64,000 bases of DNA from Paenibacillus foliorum (GCF_013141765.1 NZ_WHOD01000022.1:80994-144993); one strand, 5' to 3'; positions 1 through 9,870 are shown, counted from the first letter of the stretch. Translations and numbers: made by a program. Notes: a model not told the origin generated them from the sequence alone.

Positions 1-405
1 CAACTGCTGACCTGTAGTAGCGCCGGCAAAAGCAGTACGGTGATATTGTGTTCCTCCGAAACGGCGGAAATCAAGCAGACCTTCCGGTGTACGGTTGAAC
101 ATAACGCCCATCCGGTCCATCAAGTGGATAATACCCGGCGCCGCGTCACACATTGCTTTTACCAGTGGTTGGTTAGCTAGAAAGTCGCCGCCATACACGG
201 TATCGTCAAAGTGCTCCCATGTGGAGTCACCTTCACCTTTTGTATTAACAGCTCCGTTAATTCCACCTTGGGCACAAACGGAGTGGGATCGTTTTACAGG
301 AACCAAGGAAAACAGGTTGACGTGAACCCCGGCTTCTGCGGCTTTGATGACTGCCATTAAACCTGCCAGGCCTCCACCAACCACGATTACTTTTGAATTA
401 GCCAT
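1..405 (-). CDS. sdhA: Succinate dehydrogenase flavoprotein subunit (partial, N-terminal 135 residues)
   Basis: This is the start of the FAD-bearing catalytic subunit of complex II, which oxidises succinate to fumarate on the inner face of the membrane. The reading frame runs off the left edge, so only the N terminus is seen. It begins MANSKVIVVGGG, a dinucleotide-binding GxGxxG-type fold for FAD. The segment RSHSVCAQGG follows, whose His41 matches the histidine that carries covalent FAD in SdhA/FrdA proteins. The start is ATG at 405, preceded by GAGGAGTGAAC. It lies 16 bp downstream of sdhC, so the two are co-transcribed; sdhB would be expected beyond the window edge. Confidence 0.95.
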   Translation of the reverse strand, partial: MANSKVIVVGGGLAGLMAVIKAAEAGVHVNLFSLVPVKRSHSVCAQGGINGAVNTKGEGDSTWEHFDDTVYGGDFLANQPLVKAMCDAAPGIIHLMDRMGVMFNRTPEGLLDFRRFGGTQYHRTAFAGATTGQQL

Positions 406-421
406 TGTTGTTCACTCCTCC

Positions 422-1078
422 TTATCCTTGAGCCATCTTAGGCACGGTTTGGAACTGCGGGTCTACGAAAGCCGACAAAGACATGATAAACATAATTGAC
501 ATTACAATAAACACACCAATCCATACATATGTGGATACGCGTTGCGCTCTCGGGCCGACAGTGATTCCCCAGCTAACCAGGAATGACCACATTCCATTGC
601 TAAAATGGAACACAGCCGACACGATGCCAATACAGTAAAGAACAAAATTAACAGGATTCGATGCAATAGCATGCATCTGTGTTCCGATTGCGTCCTGAGC
701 TACGTTACCCAATGTAATCTGGAAGCGCGTTTCAAAGAAATGCCAGGCCACGAACAAGAACGTGATAACACCTGTAACACGCTGTAAGAAGAACATTTGG
801 TTACGGAAATATCCGTAATTCGACACATTATTACGTGCTGTGTAAGCAACGTACAAGCCATAGACGGCATGGTAAAGAAGCGGCAGCCAGATTCCGAAGA
901 TCTCAAGCGCCAGCATTAGAGGCAGATCGTGAAGCCAGTGTACATTTTCTAGAAATGCAACATGTCCGCCTTTGTAAGCCTTGTAGTTAGTAAGCAGGTG
1001 CTCGATCAAAAAGAAGCCGACCGGGATGACACCAAGCAATGAATGCAGCTTACGATAAAAATACGAGTTACGAAACAT
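422..1078 (-). CDS. sdhC: Succinate dehydrogenase cytochrome b558 membrane subunit
   Basis: This 218-residue protein anchors succinate dehydrogenase in the membrane and carries the haem groups that pass electrons to menaquinone. It shows about five hydrophobic membrane segments. Several histidines lie at segment ends, for example in IEHLLTN, LYHAVYG and VAWHFFETRF, as expected for the di-haem b558 type of Bacillus. The N terminus MFRNSYFYRKLHSLLGVIPVGFFLIEH is typical of the family. It is the first gene of the sdhCA(B) operon and diverges from a LysR regulator 312 bp away. The length matches Bacillus SdhC (about 200 residues). Confidence 0.95.
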   Translation of the reverse strand: MFRNSYFYRKLHSLLGVIPVGFFLIEHLLTNYKAYKGGHVAFLENVHWLHDLPLMLALEIFGIWLPLLYHAVYGLYVAYTARNNVSNYGYFRNQMFFLQRVTGVITFLFVAWHFFETRFQITLGNVAQDAIGTQMHAIASNPVNFVLYCIGIVSAVFHFSNGMWSFLVSWGITVGPRAQRVSTYVWIGVFIVMSIMFIMSLSAFVDPQFQTVPKMAQG

Positions 1079-1221
1079 TGGATTCCTTTCCCTCCTTAAA
1101 TAATAAATACTTCATTTTAATAAAGCCGGGTCACACGTTAATAAACCATGTTTCATTGTACTCCCGCAGGAAACAAGCGTCAATAAAATCACTATGCCTA
1201 TTTTCCATGGATCGACATTTT

Positions 1222-1250
1222 TTTATGCAGAATCATGCGAAAAATGTGAA
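1222..1250 (-). promoter_or_regulatory. Candidate sigma-A promoter of sdhCA
   Basis: On the minus strand TTCACA (1245-1250) is followed after 17 bp by CATAAA (1222-1227). The -35 is a good match and the -10 is moderate. It would give a leader of roughly 140 nt to sdhC. The assignment is by eye only. The rest of the 1079-1390 gap is AT-rich and holds no gene I can support; any LysR operator could not be fixed. Confidence 0.4.
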
Positions 1251-1390
1251 CGATGCGTGACATATACATACTACTCTTTTATCGCTTATAATGGAAGTGC
1301 CGATTGTTTATAATCTGTTATTCGTTTTTGACATAAGCAAGGATAAATATCACAATATCATCATCTCCTTTTTGAAAGAAGGCTAACCTG

Positions 1391-2290
1391 TTGCCAGAAA
1401 ATATGGATATCTTCGCCATCGTTGTTGAAATGGAAAGCTTGAATAAAGCCTCGCAATCCTTGAACATATCCCAACCTGCCCTCTCCCGCAAAATTATGCG
1501 ATTGGAGGAGGAGCTAGGAGTCGAGCTATTTCTCCGTAAGGGCAAACGGCTCGAGCTTACTCGCGCAGGGCAAGTTTGCTATGAGCACGCATTAGAGCAG
1601 CGCCACTTGGAGCGTAAGCTCCAGCGCTCTCTTGAAGAGTTCAAATCAGCGGTCAAGCCTTCCAGCATCATTATTGGTGCAAGCCTGACCACACTGCAAT
1701 CCACACTGCCGGATCTAATCACCATCTATACAAAGGATTACCCGAACACCGATATCAAGGCTATTACAGGAAAAACTCACGAAATTGTACCCATGGTGAA
1801 GGAGCGTAAAGTCGATATTGGCCTAGTTGCTTCCAAGATAGAGCATCCTGGCTTGCAGTGCATCCCCTTGTTCGATGATCACCTCTGTCTCGTTCTGCCC
1901 ATTGGTCATCCGTTCGTAGACAAAGCTTCCATAGAAATAAGCGATCTTCACGAGCTGCCTATGATTCTCTTTTCCAGAGGTACCTGGTACCGTGTCCTAA
2001 TGGATGAGCTGTTTCACCGATATGCGGTACATCCCGATGTTAAGATGGAGATTGATTCCTTTGAAGCGATCATTCGTCTCGTATCTACCTGCAAAACAGC
2101 TACGCTCCTGCCGGAGTCGTATTTGCGACGCCATTTAATAGAAGAAAACGAGCTTATCATCCGATTTATACCAGCGCTTGAGCAAACAACAAGAACGACC
2201 TCTCTGTTGTTTACAGAAGAGGCCGCTCATCATCCGTCCGCGCAGCAATTTATTGAAAAGGCAAAGGATTATTTCAATAAACAGGGTTAG
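1391..2290 (+). CDS. LysR-family transcriptional regulator
   Basis: A 299-residue LysR-type regulator. Residues about 1-65 form the winged helix-turn-helix (ASQSLNISQPALSRKIMRLE, then EELGVELFLRKGKRLELT). Residues about 90-295 form the periplasmic-binding-protein-like effector domain, including a VDIGLV segment typical of the family. The TTG at 1391 is taken as start because AAGAAGG lies about 8 bp upstream; an ATG at 1403 (MDIFAIVVEM) is an alternative and would match the usual family N terminus. It is transcribed divergently from sdhCA, so control of sdh or of itself is a natural guess. The ligand is unknown. Confidence 0.9.
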   Translation: MPENMDIFAIVVEMESLNKASQSLNISQPALSRKIMRLEEELGVELFLRKGKRLELTRAGQVCYEHALEQRHLERKLQRSLEEFKSAVKPSSIIIGASLTTLQSTLPDLITIYTKDYPNTDIKAITGKTHEIVPMVKERKVDIGLVASKIEHPGLQCIPLFDDHLCLVLPIGHPFVDKASIEISDLHELPMILFSRGTWYRVLMDELFHRYAVHPDVKMEIDSFEAIIRLVSTCKTATLLPESYLRRHLIEENELIIRFIPALEQTTRTTSLLFTEEAAHHPSAQQFIEKAKDYFNKQG

Positions 2291-2316
2291 TCAGTTTTCT
2301 ATCAATATTACTTCTA

Positions 2317-3561
2317 TTATTGATGAACGCTTTCATCTGTTTCTTCAATACCCAGCTTTTTCGCGACATAGGCAGTAGTTCCCGCCTGAACGAGAATCGT
2401 CAGAAGCACAGCTAAAAAGGTCACAGATGCGATAACATCTGCGTATTTAATGCCAAGTCCAGCGATCAAACCTGACAGCGCCGCAGGAATAACACCAGTC
2501 TCACGGACCCAGAACATGAATACAATCTCGTTCCGGGTCCAACCTGCCTTGCGATCAGGTAACGTGCACGCCAACACGGTTAACGGACGCGCAACCAGCA
2601 TAAATACGGCGATAACAGCAAGACTTGGCCACAAATTTGCCAGAATCAGCTGGAAGTTCACTTGACTGCCCAGCATAATAAAAATAAGCATTCGCATAAT
2701 AACAGTTATATTCTCCGTAAAATGCCCCATCTCATTACGCTTATCATTCAAATTCAGCTTGAATAAATCCACATTGCCCCAGATTAAGCCTGCTGTGAAG
2801 GTCGCCATGAATCCGCTGACATGGAGCATGTCCCCCAGCCAATAAGCTCCAATCGCTGTTACAACCAAGGATATAGTCGCATAATCACGCAGCAAGCCTA
2901 GCTTAAGATGCCCTGTAATATAAGCTAATACGAAGCCTACGACTGCACCGACTAGGATCCCGCCAACAGCTGTTTTCAAGAAATCAATCACGCCGGATGC
3001 TAGAGATACTGTCTGTCCGCCTACAATTACTGCAATAACCGTGAAAGTCAAGATGGACGCGGTTGCATCGTTGAACGCAGATTCACTTTCAACCGTTTCC
3101 CTCACCTTAGTACGAATCCTCACCTGCTTGAAAACGGGTATTAAAGTAGCCGGGTCTGTAGAAGCAATAATCGCACCCAGCAATACAGCATACATCATAG
3201 GTAAGCCGAGGAACCAATGCGCTGCAAAAGCAACTACAGCACATGTAATAAGCACACCAGGTACCGAGAGCAGCGAGACGGTTAACCACACCTTCTTTAA
3301 CCCGGATAGCCGAATATTGCGTCCCCCATCGAACAGGATCAATGCTGATCCAAGCGTCAATATGAATTGATTGGTAAACGAGCTGCTAGTCTCGGTTACC
3401 AAGTGAAGCCCTTGCCCTACAATCATGCCAGCTACTAGAAAAAGAGCAACATCTGGAAGCTTAAGCCAACCTGACAGTCTACCAAACAACATGCCTATTC
3501 CAAGAATAAAAATTAATAAGAACAATACATGGTGAATCATTTCATTAACGTCAGTCTGCAT
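2317..3561 (-). CDS. Monovalent cation/proton antiporter (CPA/NhaP-type), third gene of a ktr operon
   Basis: A 414-residue polytopic protein of the Na+(K+)/H+ antiporter superfamily with about twelve hydrophobic segments. Family hallmarks are STDPA (about 134-138) and ESESAFNDATA (about 158-168), the conserved acidic ion-binding segments of NhaP/CPA1-like exchangers. It has no obvious C-terminal RCK or cytosolic regulatory domain and ends shortly after the last membrane segment. The start ATG 3561 has a GGAG about 9 bp upstream. It follows ktrA by 51 bp on the same strand, so it is probably in the riboswitch-controlled ktr transcript. Whether it moves K+ or Na+ cannot be read from the sequence. 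Confidence 0.85.
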   Translation of the reverse strand: MQTDVNEMIHHVLFLLIFILGIGMLFGRLSGWLKLPDVALFLVAGMIVGQGLHLVTETSSSFTNQFILTLGSALILFDGGRNIRLSGLKKVWLTVSLLSVPGVLITCAVVAFAAHWFLGLPMMYAVLLGAIIASTDPATLIPVFKQVRIRTKVRETVESESAFNDATASILTFTVIAVIVGGQTVSLASGVIDFLKTAVGGILVGAVVGFVLAYITGHLKLGLLRDYATISLVVTAIGAYWLGDMLHVSGFMATFTAGLIWGNVDLFKLNLNDKRNEMGHFTENITVIMRMLIFIMLGSQVNFQLILANLWPSLAVIAVFMLVARPLTVLACTLPDRKAGWTRNEIVFMFWVRETGVIPAALSGLIAGLGIKYADVIASVTFLAVLLTILVQAGTTAYVAKKLGIEETDESVHQ

Positions 3562-3612
3562 CGGTTCGCTCCATCCGTTTCCTTACAAATGCTTGCTCGA
3601 CCTTTAAGCTAA

Positions 3613-4275
3613 TTACCGCCTAACTTCATTCTCAAATAGTTCGATCTGCTGATTGGTGCCAATGATGACCATTATATCTTGATCGTCAAGGGTGTCTGAG
3701 GCTGTCGGGGCTATAATAACGCTGTTCTTCTTATTAATAGCTACAACACTGCAGCCGTATTTGGCCCTCGTATCCAGTTCTCTTAATGAACGACCGCATA
3801 ATCGTTTGGGCACAGTCAGTTCAGCGATTGTGTAATCCTTCGAAAGCTCAATATAATCGAGCAAGTTAGGAGATACCAGCTGATGGGCAACGCGGATACC
3901 CATATCCCTCTCCGGATAGATCACTCTATCCACGCCTATCTTTTGCAGCACCTTGCCATGAAGCTCGGACAGCGCCTTGGCCACCACTTGCTTCACACCG
4001 ATATCCTTAAGAAGGATAGCCGTCAAAATACTCGATTGAATATCATCGCCAATTGCTACGATAGCACAGTCGATGTTGCGAATCCCTAGAGACCTAAGCA
4101 CTTCCTCGTCTGTCGAGTCCGCCACCACAACATGTGTCAGCTTCTCGCTCATTTCATCGACCGCTTCCTCATCCTTATCGATGCCCAATACCTCATATCC
4201 TAATTCAATCAATTCCTTCGCCAAGCTCGAACCGAATCTCCCCAAACCAATTACAGCATACTGACTGCGTTTCAT
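3613..4275 (-). CDS. ktrA: Potassium uptake regulatory subunit KtrA/KtrC (RCK protein)
   Basis: A 220-residue cytosolic gating subunit of a Ktr potassium channel. The N-terminal RCK_N Rossmann domain starts YAVIGLGRFGSSLAKEL (about 6-22), with acidic residues at the end of strand 2 (GIDKDEEAV) for nucleotide binding. A TrkA_C domain occupies about 135-220. In the family ATP/ADP binds the first domain and c-di-AMP the second. It lies 12 bp downstream of the membrane subunit gene, which supports a two-component KtrAB/CD-type complex. Whether it is KtrA or KtrC in Bacillus terms cannot be decided here. Confidence 0.93.
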   Translation of the reverse strand: MKRSQYAVIGLGRFGSSLAKELIELGYEVLGIDKDEEAVDEMSEKLTHVVVADSTDEEVLRSLGIRNIDCAIVAIGDDIQSSILTAILLKDIGVKQVVAKALSELHGKVLQKIGVDRVIYPERDMGIRVAHQLVSPNLLDYIELSKDYTIAELTVPKRLCGRSLRELDTRAKYGCSVVAINKKNSVIIAPTASDTLDDQDIMVIIGTNQQIELFENEVRR

Positions 4276-4287
4276 AAGTATGTTCCC

Positions 4288-5640
4288 CTATCCGATTGTA
4301 ATTTTCCCTTCCGGGTATCTATATAATTCTTTTTCCGTTTTCGGTCCGAGCGCATATGCCAACGTCAATGGTCCTAGGCGGCCTATAAACATCATTAGTG
4401 CGATCATAACTTTACCGATATCCGACAAGTCTGGTGTTAATCCCATGGTTAAACCCACCGTGCCGAATGCCGAGGTTACTTCAAACAATATCATTAGAAA
4501 AGGATGATCCTCCGTTGTCGACAGCACCATTGAGACGATTATGACTAGAAACAGGGCAATCATCGTCAACGTAATGGCTTTTAGAATACGATCCTTGCCC
4601 AAGCGGTAATGAAACAGGACGATATCTTCTTTACCACGAATCATAGCGATGGTGGCACCAACCAGCGTTGTAAACGTTGTTGTCTTAATACCGCCGCCCG
4701 TTGACCCAGGAGAAGCCCCTATAAACATCAGAATAATGGTGAAAAATTGGCTGGCCTGCCTCATGCCTCCTATATCAATCGTATTAGCTCCTGCTGTCCG
4801 GGGAGAAACCGATTGAAAGAACGCTGCCAATACTTTACCTGACCAATTAAGAGGGCCAAAGGTTTTCTGATTCGTAAATTCAAAAATGAAAATAACAATC
4901 GCCCCGACAACAATTAAAAATCCTGTTGTGCTAAGCACTACCTTTGAATGGAGCGAAAGTCTTTTACTCACTCGAAAGTCAAGTAAATCGGATATAACTA
5001 TAAATCCTATTCCGCCTAATACGATAAGCCCCATCGAGACGATATTAATTGTCGGATCGGAAGCGTAGGAGGTTAGACTGCTGAAAGGTCCTGTCACTGA
5101 TCCAAACAAATCGAAGCCCGCATTGTTAAAAAAAGAAATTGCATGCCAAATTCCATAATATATCCCTTTAGCCGGACCTAAATCCATCGACCAACGAATG
5201 GAGAAGATGACCGCAGCAATCAATTCAATCGTTAAGGAGTACCGAATCACCTTACGAATGAGGCGTACGATTCCTTCCATGCTCCCTTGATTCATAGCCT
5301 CCTGAAGGACTAAGCGTTCTTTAAGCGAGATTCGTTTCTTCAGCATAAAAGCAAACAAGGTCGCCATCGTCATAAAACCGAGTCCGCCAACCTGAATCAG
5401 CGTGATGATAACGATCTGCCCAAACATGGTGTACGATGATCCTGTGTCCACAACCACAAGTCCGGTTACACAGGTAGCTGAAGTAGCTGTAAACAATGCG
5501 TTAAGAAAGGAATGCGGCACCCCAGTTGCAGATGCTATAGGAAGGGTTAAAAGTATCGTCCCAACGAGAATAATTGCAGCAAAACCTAAGACCAAAATTT
5601 GCGGCGGTGTTAGTTCGATTTTTTTCAATGTAAGCTTCAT
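4288..5640 (-). CDS. ktrB: Potassium uptake membrane subunit KtrB (TrkH/KtrB family)
   Basis: The membrane pore of the Ktr potassium uptake system, about 450 residues. Four repeated pore motifs with the selectivity-filter glycines are visible, for example TSATCVTGL near the N terminus, NNAGFDLFG, SPGSTGGGIK and TSAFGTVGLTMG. The last pore is followed by IMFIGRLGPLTLA-like sequence typical of TrkH/KtrB. I take ATG 5640 (MKLTLKK) as start because GGGGTGG lies 4-10 bp upstream; an in-frame TTG at 5652 would overlap that ribosome site. It is the first gene after a c-di-AMP riboswitch and promoter, followed by ktrA and the antiporter. Confidence 0.94.
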   Translation of the reverse strand: MKLTLKKIELTPPQILVLGFAAIILVGTILLTLPIASATGVPHSFLNALFTATSATCVTGLVVVDTGSSYTMFGQIVIITLIQVGGLGFMTMATLFAFMLKKRISLKERLVLQEAMNQGSMEGIVRLIRKVIRYSLTIELIAAVIFSIRWSMDLGPAKGIYYGIWHAISFFNNAGFDLFGSVTGPFSSLTSYASDPTINIVSMGLIVLGGIGFIVISDLLDFRVSKRLSLHSKVVLSTTGFLIVVGAIVIFIFEFTNQKTFGPLNWSGKVLAAFFQSVSPRTAGANTIDIGGMRQASQFFTIILMFIGASPGSTGGGIKTTTFTTLVGATIAMIRGKEDIVLFHYRLGKDRILKAITLTMIALFLVIIVSMVLSTTEDHPFLMILFEVTSAFGTVGLTMGLTPDLSDIGKVMIALMMFIGRLGPLTLAYALGPKTEKELYRYPEGKITIG

Positions 5641-5710
5641 TTTCCACCCCAACCCTTAATAATCCACACGACAAAAACCTCCAAATATCAGAAAATACCT
5701 TTCTATAAGC

Positions 5711-5755
5711 ACAACAAAAAAGACACTGGAAGCCCACTGCCGTATTTATGGGTCC
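5711..5755 (-). terminator. Probable riboswitch expression-platform terminator
   Basis: On the minus strand an interrupted stem (ACA-GGA-CCCA pairing with TGGG-TCC-TGT, with small bulges) is followed by TCTTTTTTG. It sits between the ydaO-type aptamer and ktrB, where an OFF-switch terminator belongs. The helix is imperfect, so the exact fold is uncertain. Confidence 0.5.
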
Positions 5756-5757
5756 TG

Positions 5758-5888
5758 TTATTAAGCCTACGAGGTTAGCTGACGGATTCGGGCTTACAGG
5801 TACCCTATCACTCCACCGTGGTGTACGATGGAATTGAATTCACCCCTATTACAATGGTTCCCCCGTTTTCGAAAAGAAATTCGGCTTT
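5758..5888 (-). ncRNA. c-di-AMP riboswitch (ydaO-yuaA type)
   Basis: Read on the minus strand, the leader of ktrB carries the conserved blocks of the ydaO/yuaA motif in the right order. These are a 5' GCCGAAT-like block, GGGGGAACCA, GGGGTGAAT, then AGCCCGAATCCGTCAGCTAA followed by CCTCGTAGGC. This class binds cyclic di-AMP and turns expression off when the nucleotide is abundant. It is well known upstream of ktrAB (yuaA) in Bacillus, where c-di-AMP blocks K+ import at both RNA and protein level. The matching gene downstream makes the call strong. Confidence 0.93.
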
Positions 5889-5905
5889 TTATTCAATTGA
5901 TATGA

Positions 5906-5934
5906 ATTATAATGGTCTTTATCAGGAAGTACAA
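5906..5934 (-). promoter_or_regulatory. Probable promoter of the ktr operon
   Basis: A perfect TATAAT -10 (5906-5911, minus strand) lies 17 bp from a weak -35 TTGTAC (5929-5934). Transcription would start about 10 nt before the riboswitch aptamer, which fits the layout of riboswitch leaders. Confidence 0.55.
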
Positions 5935-6145
5935 AGTCGCTTTTGATCGAAAACGGGTGAAATTCTTAATTTTACAAGTACTGGCGTGAGTAGGATAGAG
6001 GATTCGCTTGGCTTTTCACCGATTATCCTCCTTTTGCTCTTGAATTCATTGGATTTTGCTTAGTCATTTGTGCTAAGTTAAAAGAATACACTGTTAAAAT
6101 ACTCAGACTCCCCAATCCATTCATTTCAAAAGGAGACAATCATTA

Positions 6146-7801
6146 GTGAAACGTCAATCCGAATCTCCTCTACTGCTGTTAGCCGTTATCGGCATCATTA
6201 TTTATTTGACTGTTATAGGATCATCATATTTACAAGATCCAAGCAAAGCGGTCGAGCAAGAACCGCGATATCCCAGCATTACAAAGCAGGAAGCAGCTGA
6301 TGCAGCTACCCAATTTGTTAAAGAACGGTTTGGACTTCCTGTTGATAGTTACACCACCAACACTTTATTTCAATCCTATACCAAACGAAGCGGCTATTTG
6401 CAGAAAGAAAAGCTTAGCGAAGAATATACAAAGCGTTTCAGTAGCTTGCCGATTGATTATTATGAGGTCGAAATCAACGATAATACCAACAAGATGAATT
6501 ATTATATTGATGTGAATTATTCTAACCAGAGAATACTTGGCTGGGAAGCCTACAGCTCTCCTTCGACCAAGCGGCCCGTTACTTCTTCTCCCAATACAAG
6601 TTCCTTAGAACTGGCCGAGCAAGCTATAACCAATATGGGATACCCAGCAGCAGATTTCAACAGAGCTTCACATTATCAAGGCAAAAAGATCGCCGAAAGA
6701 CTCGATGGTCCGTCAAGCGCCGCTGGTACGGAATTTGTGTTTGAGAGCAAAGATAAACAGATTGGTACGGCCAAGCTGCTATTGTCCATATCTATTGCTA
6801 ACGGCAAGGTCGTGTCCTTCCATCCGATATTCGACATTCCAGCATCATTCACGGAATGGCAGAAGCATCAGGACGACCGAGCTACTCTAATGACACGCTT
6901 TAGCTTAGGCGTTTCCTTAATCATGGCAATTGCTTCTGTATACATCATCATCCGCTACCGTAGAGAAATTACGTTTCGCCGCGGCTTACTTCTCAGTTTT
7001 CTCTTTTTTTCTGTCTACGTTGCAAATAATTTTAATATGCTGCCTGCGTTCCGCACCTCTCATACAGAAGGTCCCTCGGAGCTTCAAGGGATCATTTACT
7101 TATGGATTAGCAATGTGATTATCTTCTTGATGGCTGTAAGTGTTTATTTCGCATTGCTTGCAGGCAAGAACATGTGGCTCCGCCGAGGCTGGAATCCGAT
7201 CACCGAATGGAGCGATTCAAAGTTTGGGAATCATGTTATGACAGCTATGGGCCGGGGATACTTGCTTTGTTTATTCATCCTCGGTGTACAGCAGGGACTT
7301 TTCTTCATTGCAGGGGAGTATTTCGATGTCTGGTCGGTAAGTGACCCATCGGATTCGGTGCTAAACATGTCCATTCCCGCTGTATTTCCATTGTTAGCCT
7401 GGTCTGCATCGATCTCGGAGGAAGCTATTTACCGGCTGTTCGGTATCGCCTTCTTCTTGAAGCTCGTTCGCAATCGATTTGTGGCTGTATTGCTTCCAAG
7501 TATCGTTTGGGCGCTCAGTCACACCCAATATCCGATCTATCCCGTTTATACGCGTTTAATTGAGGTTACTATTATTGGTCTTATTTTCGGCTTCGCCTTC
7601 TTCAAATATGGCTTTATGACTGTGCTGTTTGCCCATGCCACTATGGACAGTATACTAATGGGGCTATCTCTTATAGATATGGGAGACCTTCTGCAAAGCA
7701 TTACGGGCACCTTCTATCTGATTTTTCCTGCAATAATCGGCTGGTTCCTTGCATGGCTCCATGGCAAAAGAAAAAGACGAGAGCAGATTGTCCCGTCTTG
7801 A
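6146..7801 (+). CDS. CPBP-family intramembrane metalloprotease
   Basis: A 551-residue membrane protein. It has an N-terminal anchor (about 10-28), a large external region (about 30-240), then about eight membrane segments. Near residue 425 the motif SEEAIYRLFGI matches the EExxxR signature of the CPBP (Abi/CAAX-like) glutamic proteases. Further catalytic-site histidines appear in LSHTQYP and VLFAHATMDS. The start is GTG 6146 with AAAGGAGA about 10 bp upstream. Bacterial CPBP proteins act in processing or in bacteriocin self-protection, and no substrate is suggested by the neighbours. The extended N-terminal ectodomain is larger than in minimal CPBP proteins. Confidence 0.85.
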   Translation: MKRQSESPLLLLAVIGIIIYLTVIGSSYLQDPSKAVEQEPRYPSITKQEAADAATQFVKERFGLPVDSYTTNTLFQSYTKRSGYLQKEKLSEEYTKRFSSLPIDYYEVEINDNTNKMNYYIDVNYSNQRILGWEAYSSPSTKRPVTSSPNTSSLELAEQAITNMGYPAADFNRASHYQGKKIAERLDGPSSAAGTEFVFESKDKQIGTAKLLLSISIANGKVVSFHPIFDIPASFTEWQKHQDDRATLMTRFSLGVSLIMAIASVYIIIRYRREITFRRGLLLSFLFFSVYVANNFNMLPAFRTSHTEGPSELQGIIYLWISNVIIFLMAVSVYFALLAGKNMWLRRGWNPITEWSDSKFGNHVMTAMGRGYLLCLFILGVQQGLFFIAGEYFDVWSVSDPSDSVLNMSIPAVFPLLAWSASISEEAIYRLFGIAFFLKLVRNRFVAVLLPSIVWALSHTQYPIYPVYTRLIEVTIIGLIFGFAFFKYGFMTVLFAHATMDSILMGLSLIDMGDLLQSITGTFYLIFPAIIGWFLAWLHGKRKRREQIVPS

Positions 7802-7821
7802 ATCCATATAAACCTTAGCTA

Positions 7822-9771
7822 TCACTCGTCGAATGTATCAGAAAGCTCAGATTCTTGCTCTGGGTCCTGAGCAGCAGCTTCAGCGCTACCCAAAGACTGC
7901 ATAATTTGAGCAGCCAGCTTCTCCCCAATTCCAAGGGGCCGGAAATCTTCAATTCCGGCTTCTTTTATTTTCTTCAACGAACCAAAATGCTTAAGCAGAG
8001 CTTTGCGCCGCTTCTCGCCAATGCCGGGGATCGCATCGAGCTGTGAGACAATCATAGACTTCGCACGGGTTTCCCTGTGGAAGGTGATGGCGAAGCGGTG
8101 AACTTCCTCCTGTATACGCTGAAGCAGGTAGAACTCTTGACTATCGCGAGGCAAAGGCACTACCTCAGCAGGATCGCCAATGATCAGCTGAGCTGTTTTA
8201 TGCTTCGCATCCTTTACCAGCCCGCAAACCGGAATAAAGAGGCCTAGCTCATTCTCCAAGATGTCTATTGCGGCGGATATTTGCCCTTTGCCGCCGTCTA
8301 TTACGACCAAGTCGGGGAGTGGCAGGTTTTCCTTCAAAACGCGCTCATAGCGGCGTCTGACGACCTCACGCATTGTACCGTAGTCATCCGGTCCCTGTAC
8401 GGTACGGATTTTATATTTCCTGTACTCCTTACGGTCAGGCTTCCCGTCTATGAATACAACCATCGCGGATACCGGATCGGAACCTTGAATATTGGAATTA
8501 TCGAATGCTTCTATCCGCCGAATAATCCCTCCTGTACCTAGCCAGTCGCCCAAATTCTCCACCGCTTTAATCGTACGCCGCTCATCTCGCTCAATAAGCT
8601 TAAATTTCTCTTCAAGACTAACCCGCGCATTGTCTCCAGCCATTTCGACCATACTTTTCTTGGTCCCACGCCTCGGAATATGGACTTTCACCTTCAGCCA
8701 GCTTTCCAGAGCTTCCTTCACATCGGTCTTAACGATCTCAACTTCTGCCTCCAATTTATCAACTGTAGCAGGGGCAGTTGCAGGGTCTGTGTCCTCACCA
8801 GCAGCTTCAACAGGAAGGAATATCTCCTTGGGCAATGCCGGATTCTCGCTATAATACTGCGATACGAACGTTATGAAATCCTCATACTGTTCACCGTAAT
8901 ACGGGAACATTGAAGCATGGCGCTCAATCAGCTTGCCTGAACGCATGTACAAAATCTGCACACACATCCAGCCCTTATCTACAGCGAAGCCGAATACGTC
9001 CCGATCCACAGCATCAGTTGTCGTAATGCTCTGCTTCTGCATCACCGCATCGATGTGCAAGATATGATCACGCAGCTCCTTGGCTCGCTCAAAGTTAAGC
9101 TCCTCAGAAGCTTCCTGCATTTTCCGAGTCAAATCCTGTTTGATTTCATCATGCCCGCCATTTAGGAAGCGCGATATTTCTTGTACCATATGCTCATAGG
9201 TTTCCGGTGCCACCTCGTATTCACAGGGAGCCACGCACTGGCCCATATGGTAGTACAAGCATACCCGATCCGGCAGCGTCTTGCATTTACGCATCGGGTA
9301 CAGACGGTCAAGCAGCTTTTTCGTCTGTTGTGCAGCGAAAGCATTCGGGTACGGGCCAAAATATTTAGCTTTATCCTTAAACACCCGACGTGTTACTTCC
9401 AGCCGCGGATGTGTTTCATTCGTAATTTTAATATAAGGGAATGACTTGTCATCCTTCAGCAGAACATTATAGCGAGGATGATGCTTTTTAATTAAATTAC
9501 ATTCCAGAATAAGTGCCTCAACATTGCTTCCCGTAACAATATACTCAAAATCCGCAATCTCACTGACAAGTGCCTGCGTCTTGGCGTTGTGGCTCCCTGT
9601 AAAATAAGAACGCACCCGATTGCGCAGCACCTTAGCTTTACCGACATATATGATGGTGTTCTCTTTATTTTTCATTAAGTAACAGCCAGGCTGCTCTGGT
9701 AATAGTGCAAGCTTATGACGAATCGCTTCGTCTCTTTCCTTACGTTCCAGTTCACTGTCATACAGTGACAT
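7822..9771 (-). CDS. uvrC: Excinuclease ABC subunit C
   Basis: UvrC makes the two incisions around bulky DNA lesions in nucleotide excision repair after UvrAB loading. The 649-residue protein shows the full domain order. GIY-YIG nuclease is at about 15-95 ([25 protein letters not shown]). A Cys-rich segment follows ([19 protein letters not shown]), then a UVR domain (about 205-240) for UvrB contact. Next comes the RNase H-like second nuclease, starting at [14 protein letters not shown], and C-terminal helix-hairpin-helix repeats ([19 protein letters not shown]). I start at ATG 9771 because AAAGGAGAGG lies upstream. The open frame upstream to 9915 runs through the trxA terminator and is not coding. 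trxA precedes it on the same strand. Confidence 0.96.
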   Translation of the reverse strand: MSLYDSELERKERDEAIRHKLALLPEQPGCYLMKNKENTIIYVGKAKVLRNRVRSYFTGSHNAKTQALVSEIADFEYIVTGSNVEALILECNLIKKHHPRYNVLLKDDKSFPYIKITNETHPRLEVTRRVFKDKAKYFGPYPNAFAAQQTKKLLDRLYPMRKCKTLPDRVCLYYHMGQCVAPCEYEVAPETYEHMVQEISRFLNGGHDEIKQDLTRKMQEASEELNFERAKELRDHILHIDAVMQKQSITTTDAVDRDVFGFAVDKGWMCVQILYMRSGKLIERHASMFPYYGEQYEDFITFVSQYYSENPALPKEIFLPVEAAGEDTDPATAPATVDKLEAEVEIVKTDVKEALESWLKVKVHIPRRGTKKSMVEMAGDNARVSLEEKFKLIERDERRTIKAVENLGDWLGTGGIIRRIEAFDNSNIQGSDPVSAMVVFIDGKPDRKEYRKYKIRTVQGPDDYGTMREVVRRRYERVLKENLPLPDLVVIDGGKGQISAAIDILENELGLFIPVCGLVKDAKHKTAQLIIGDPAEVVPLPRDSQEFYLLQRIQEEVHRFAITFHRETRAKSMIVSQLDAIPGIGEKRRKALLKHFGSLKKIKEAGIEDFRPLGIGEKLAAQIMQSLGSAEAAAQDPEQESELSDTFDE

Positions 9772-9870
9772 TGGCGTCCTCTCCTTTCCGATAAACAAAC
9801 AGTCCCCATAAGTGAAGAACATGCCCTGAAGCTTATTCCAATTACTTTCGGAGGAGCCCCCTAATACAAC

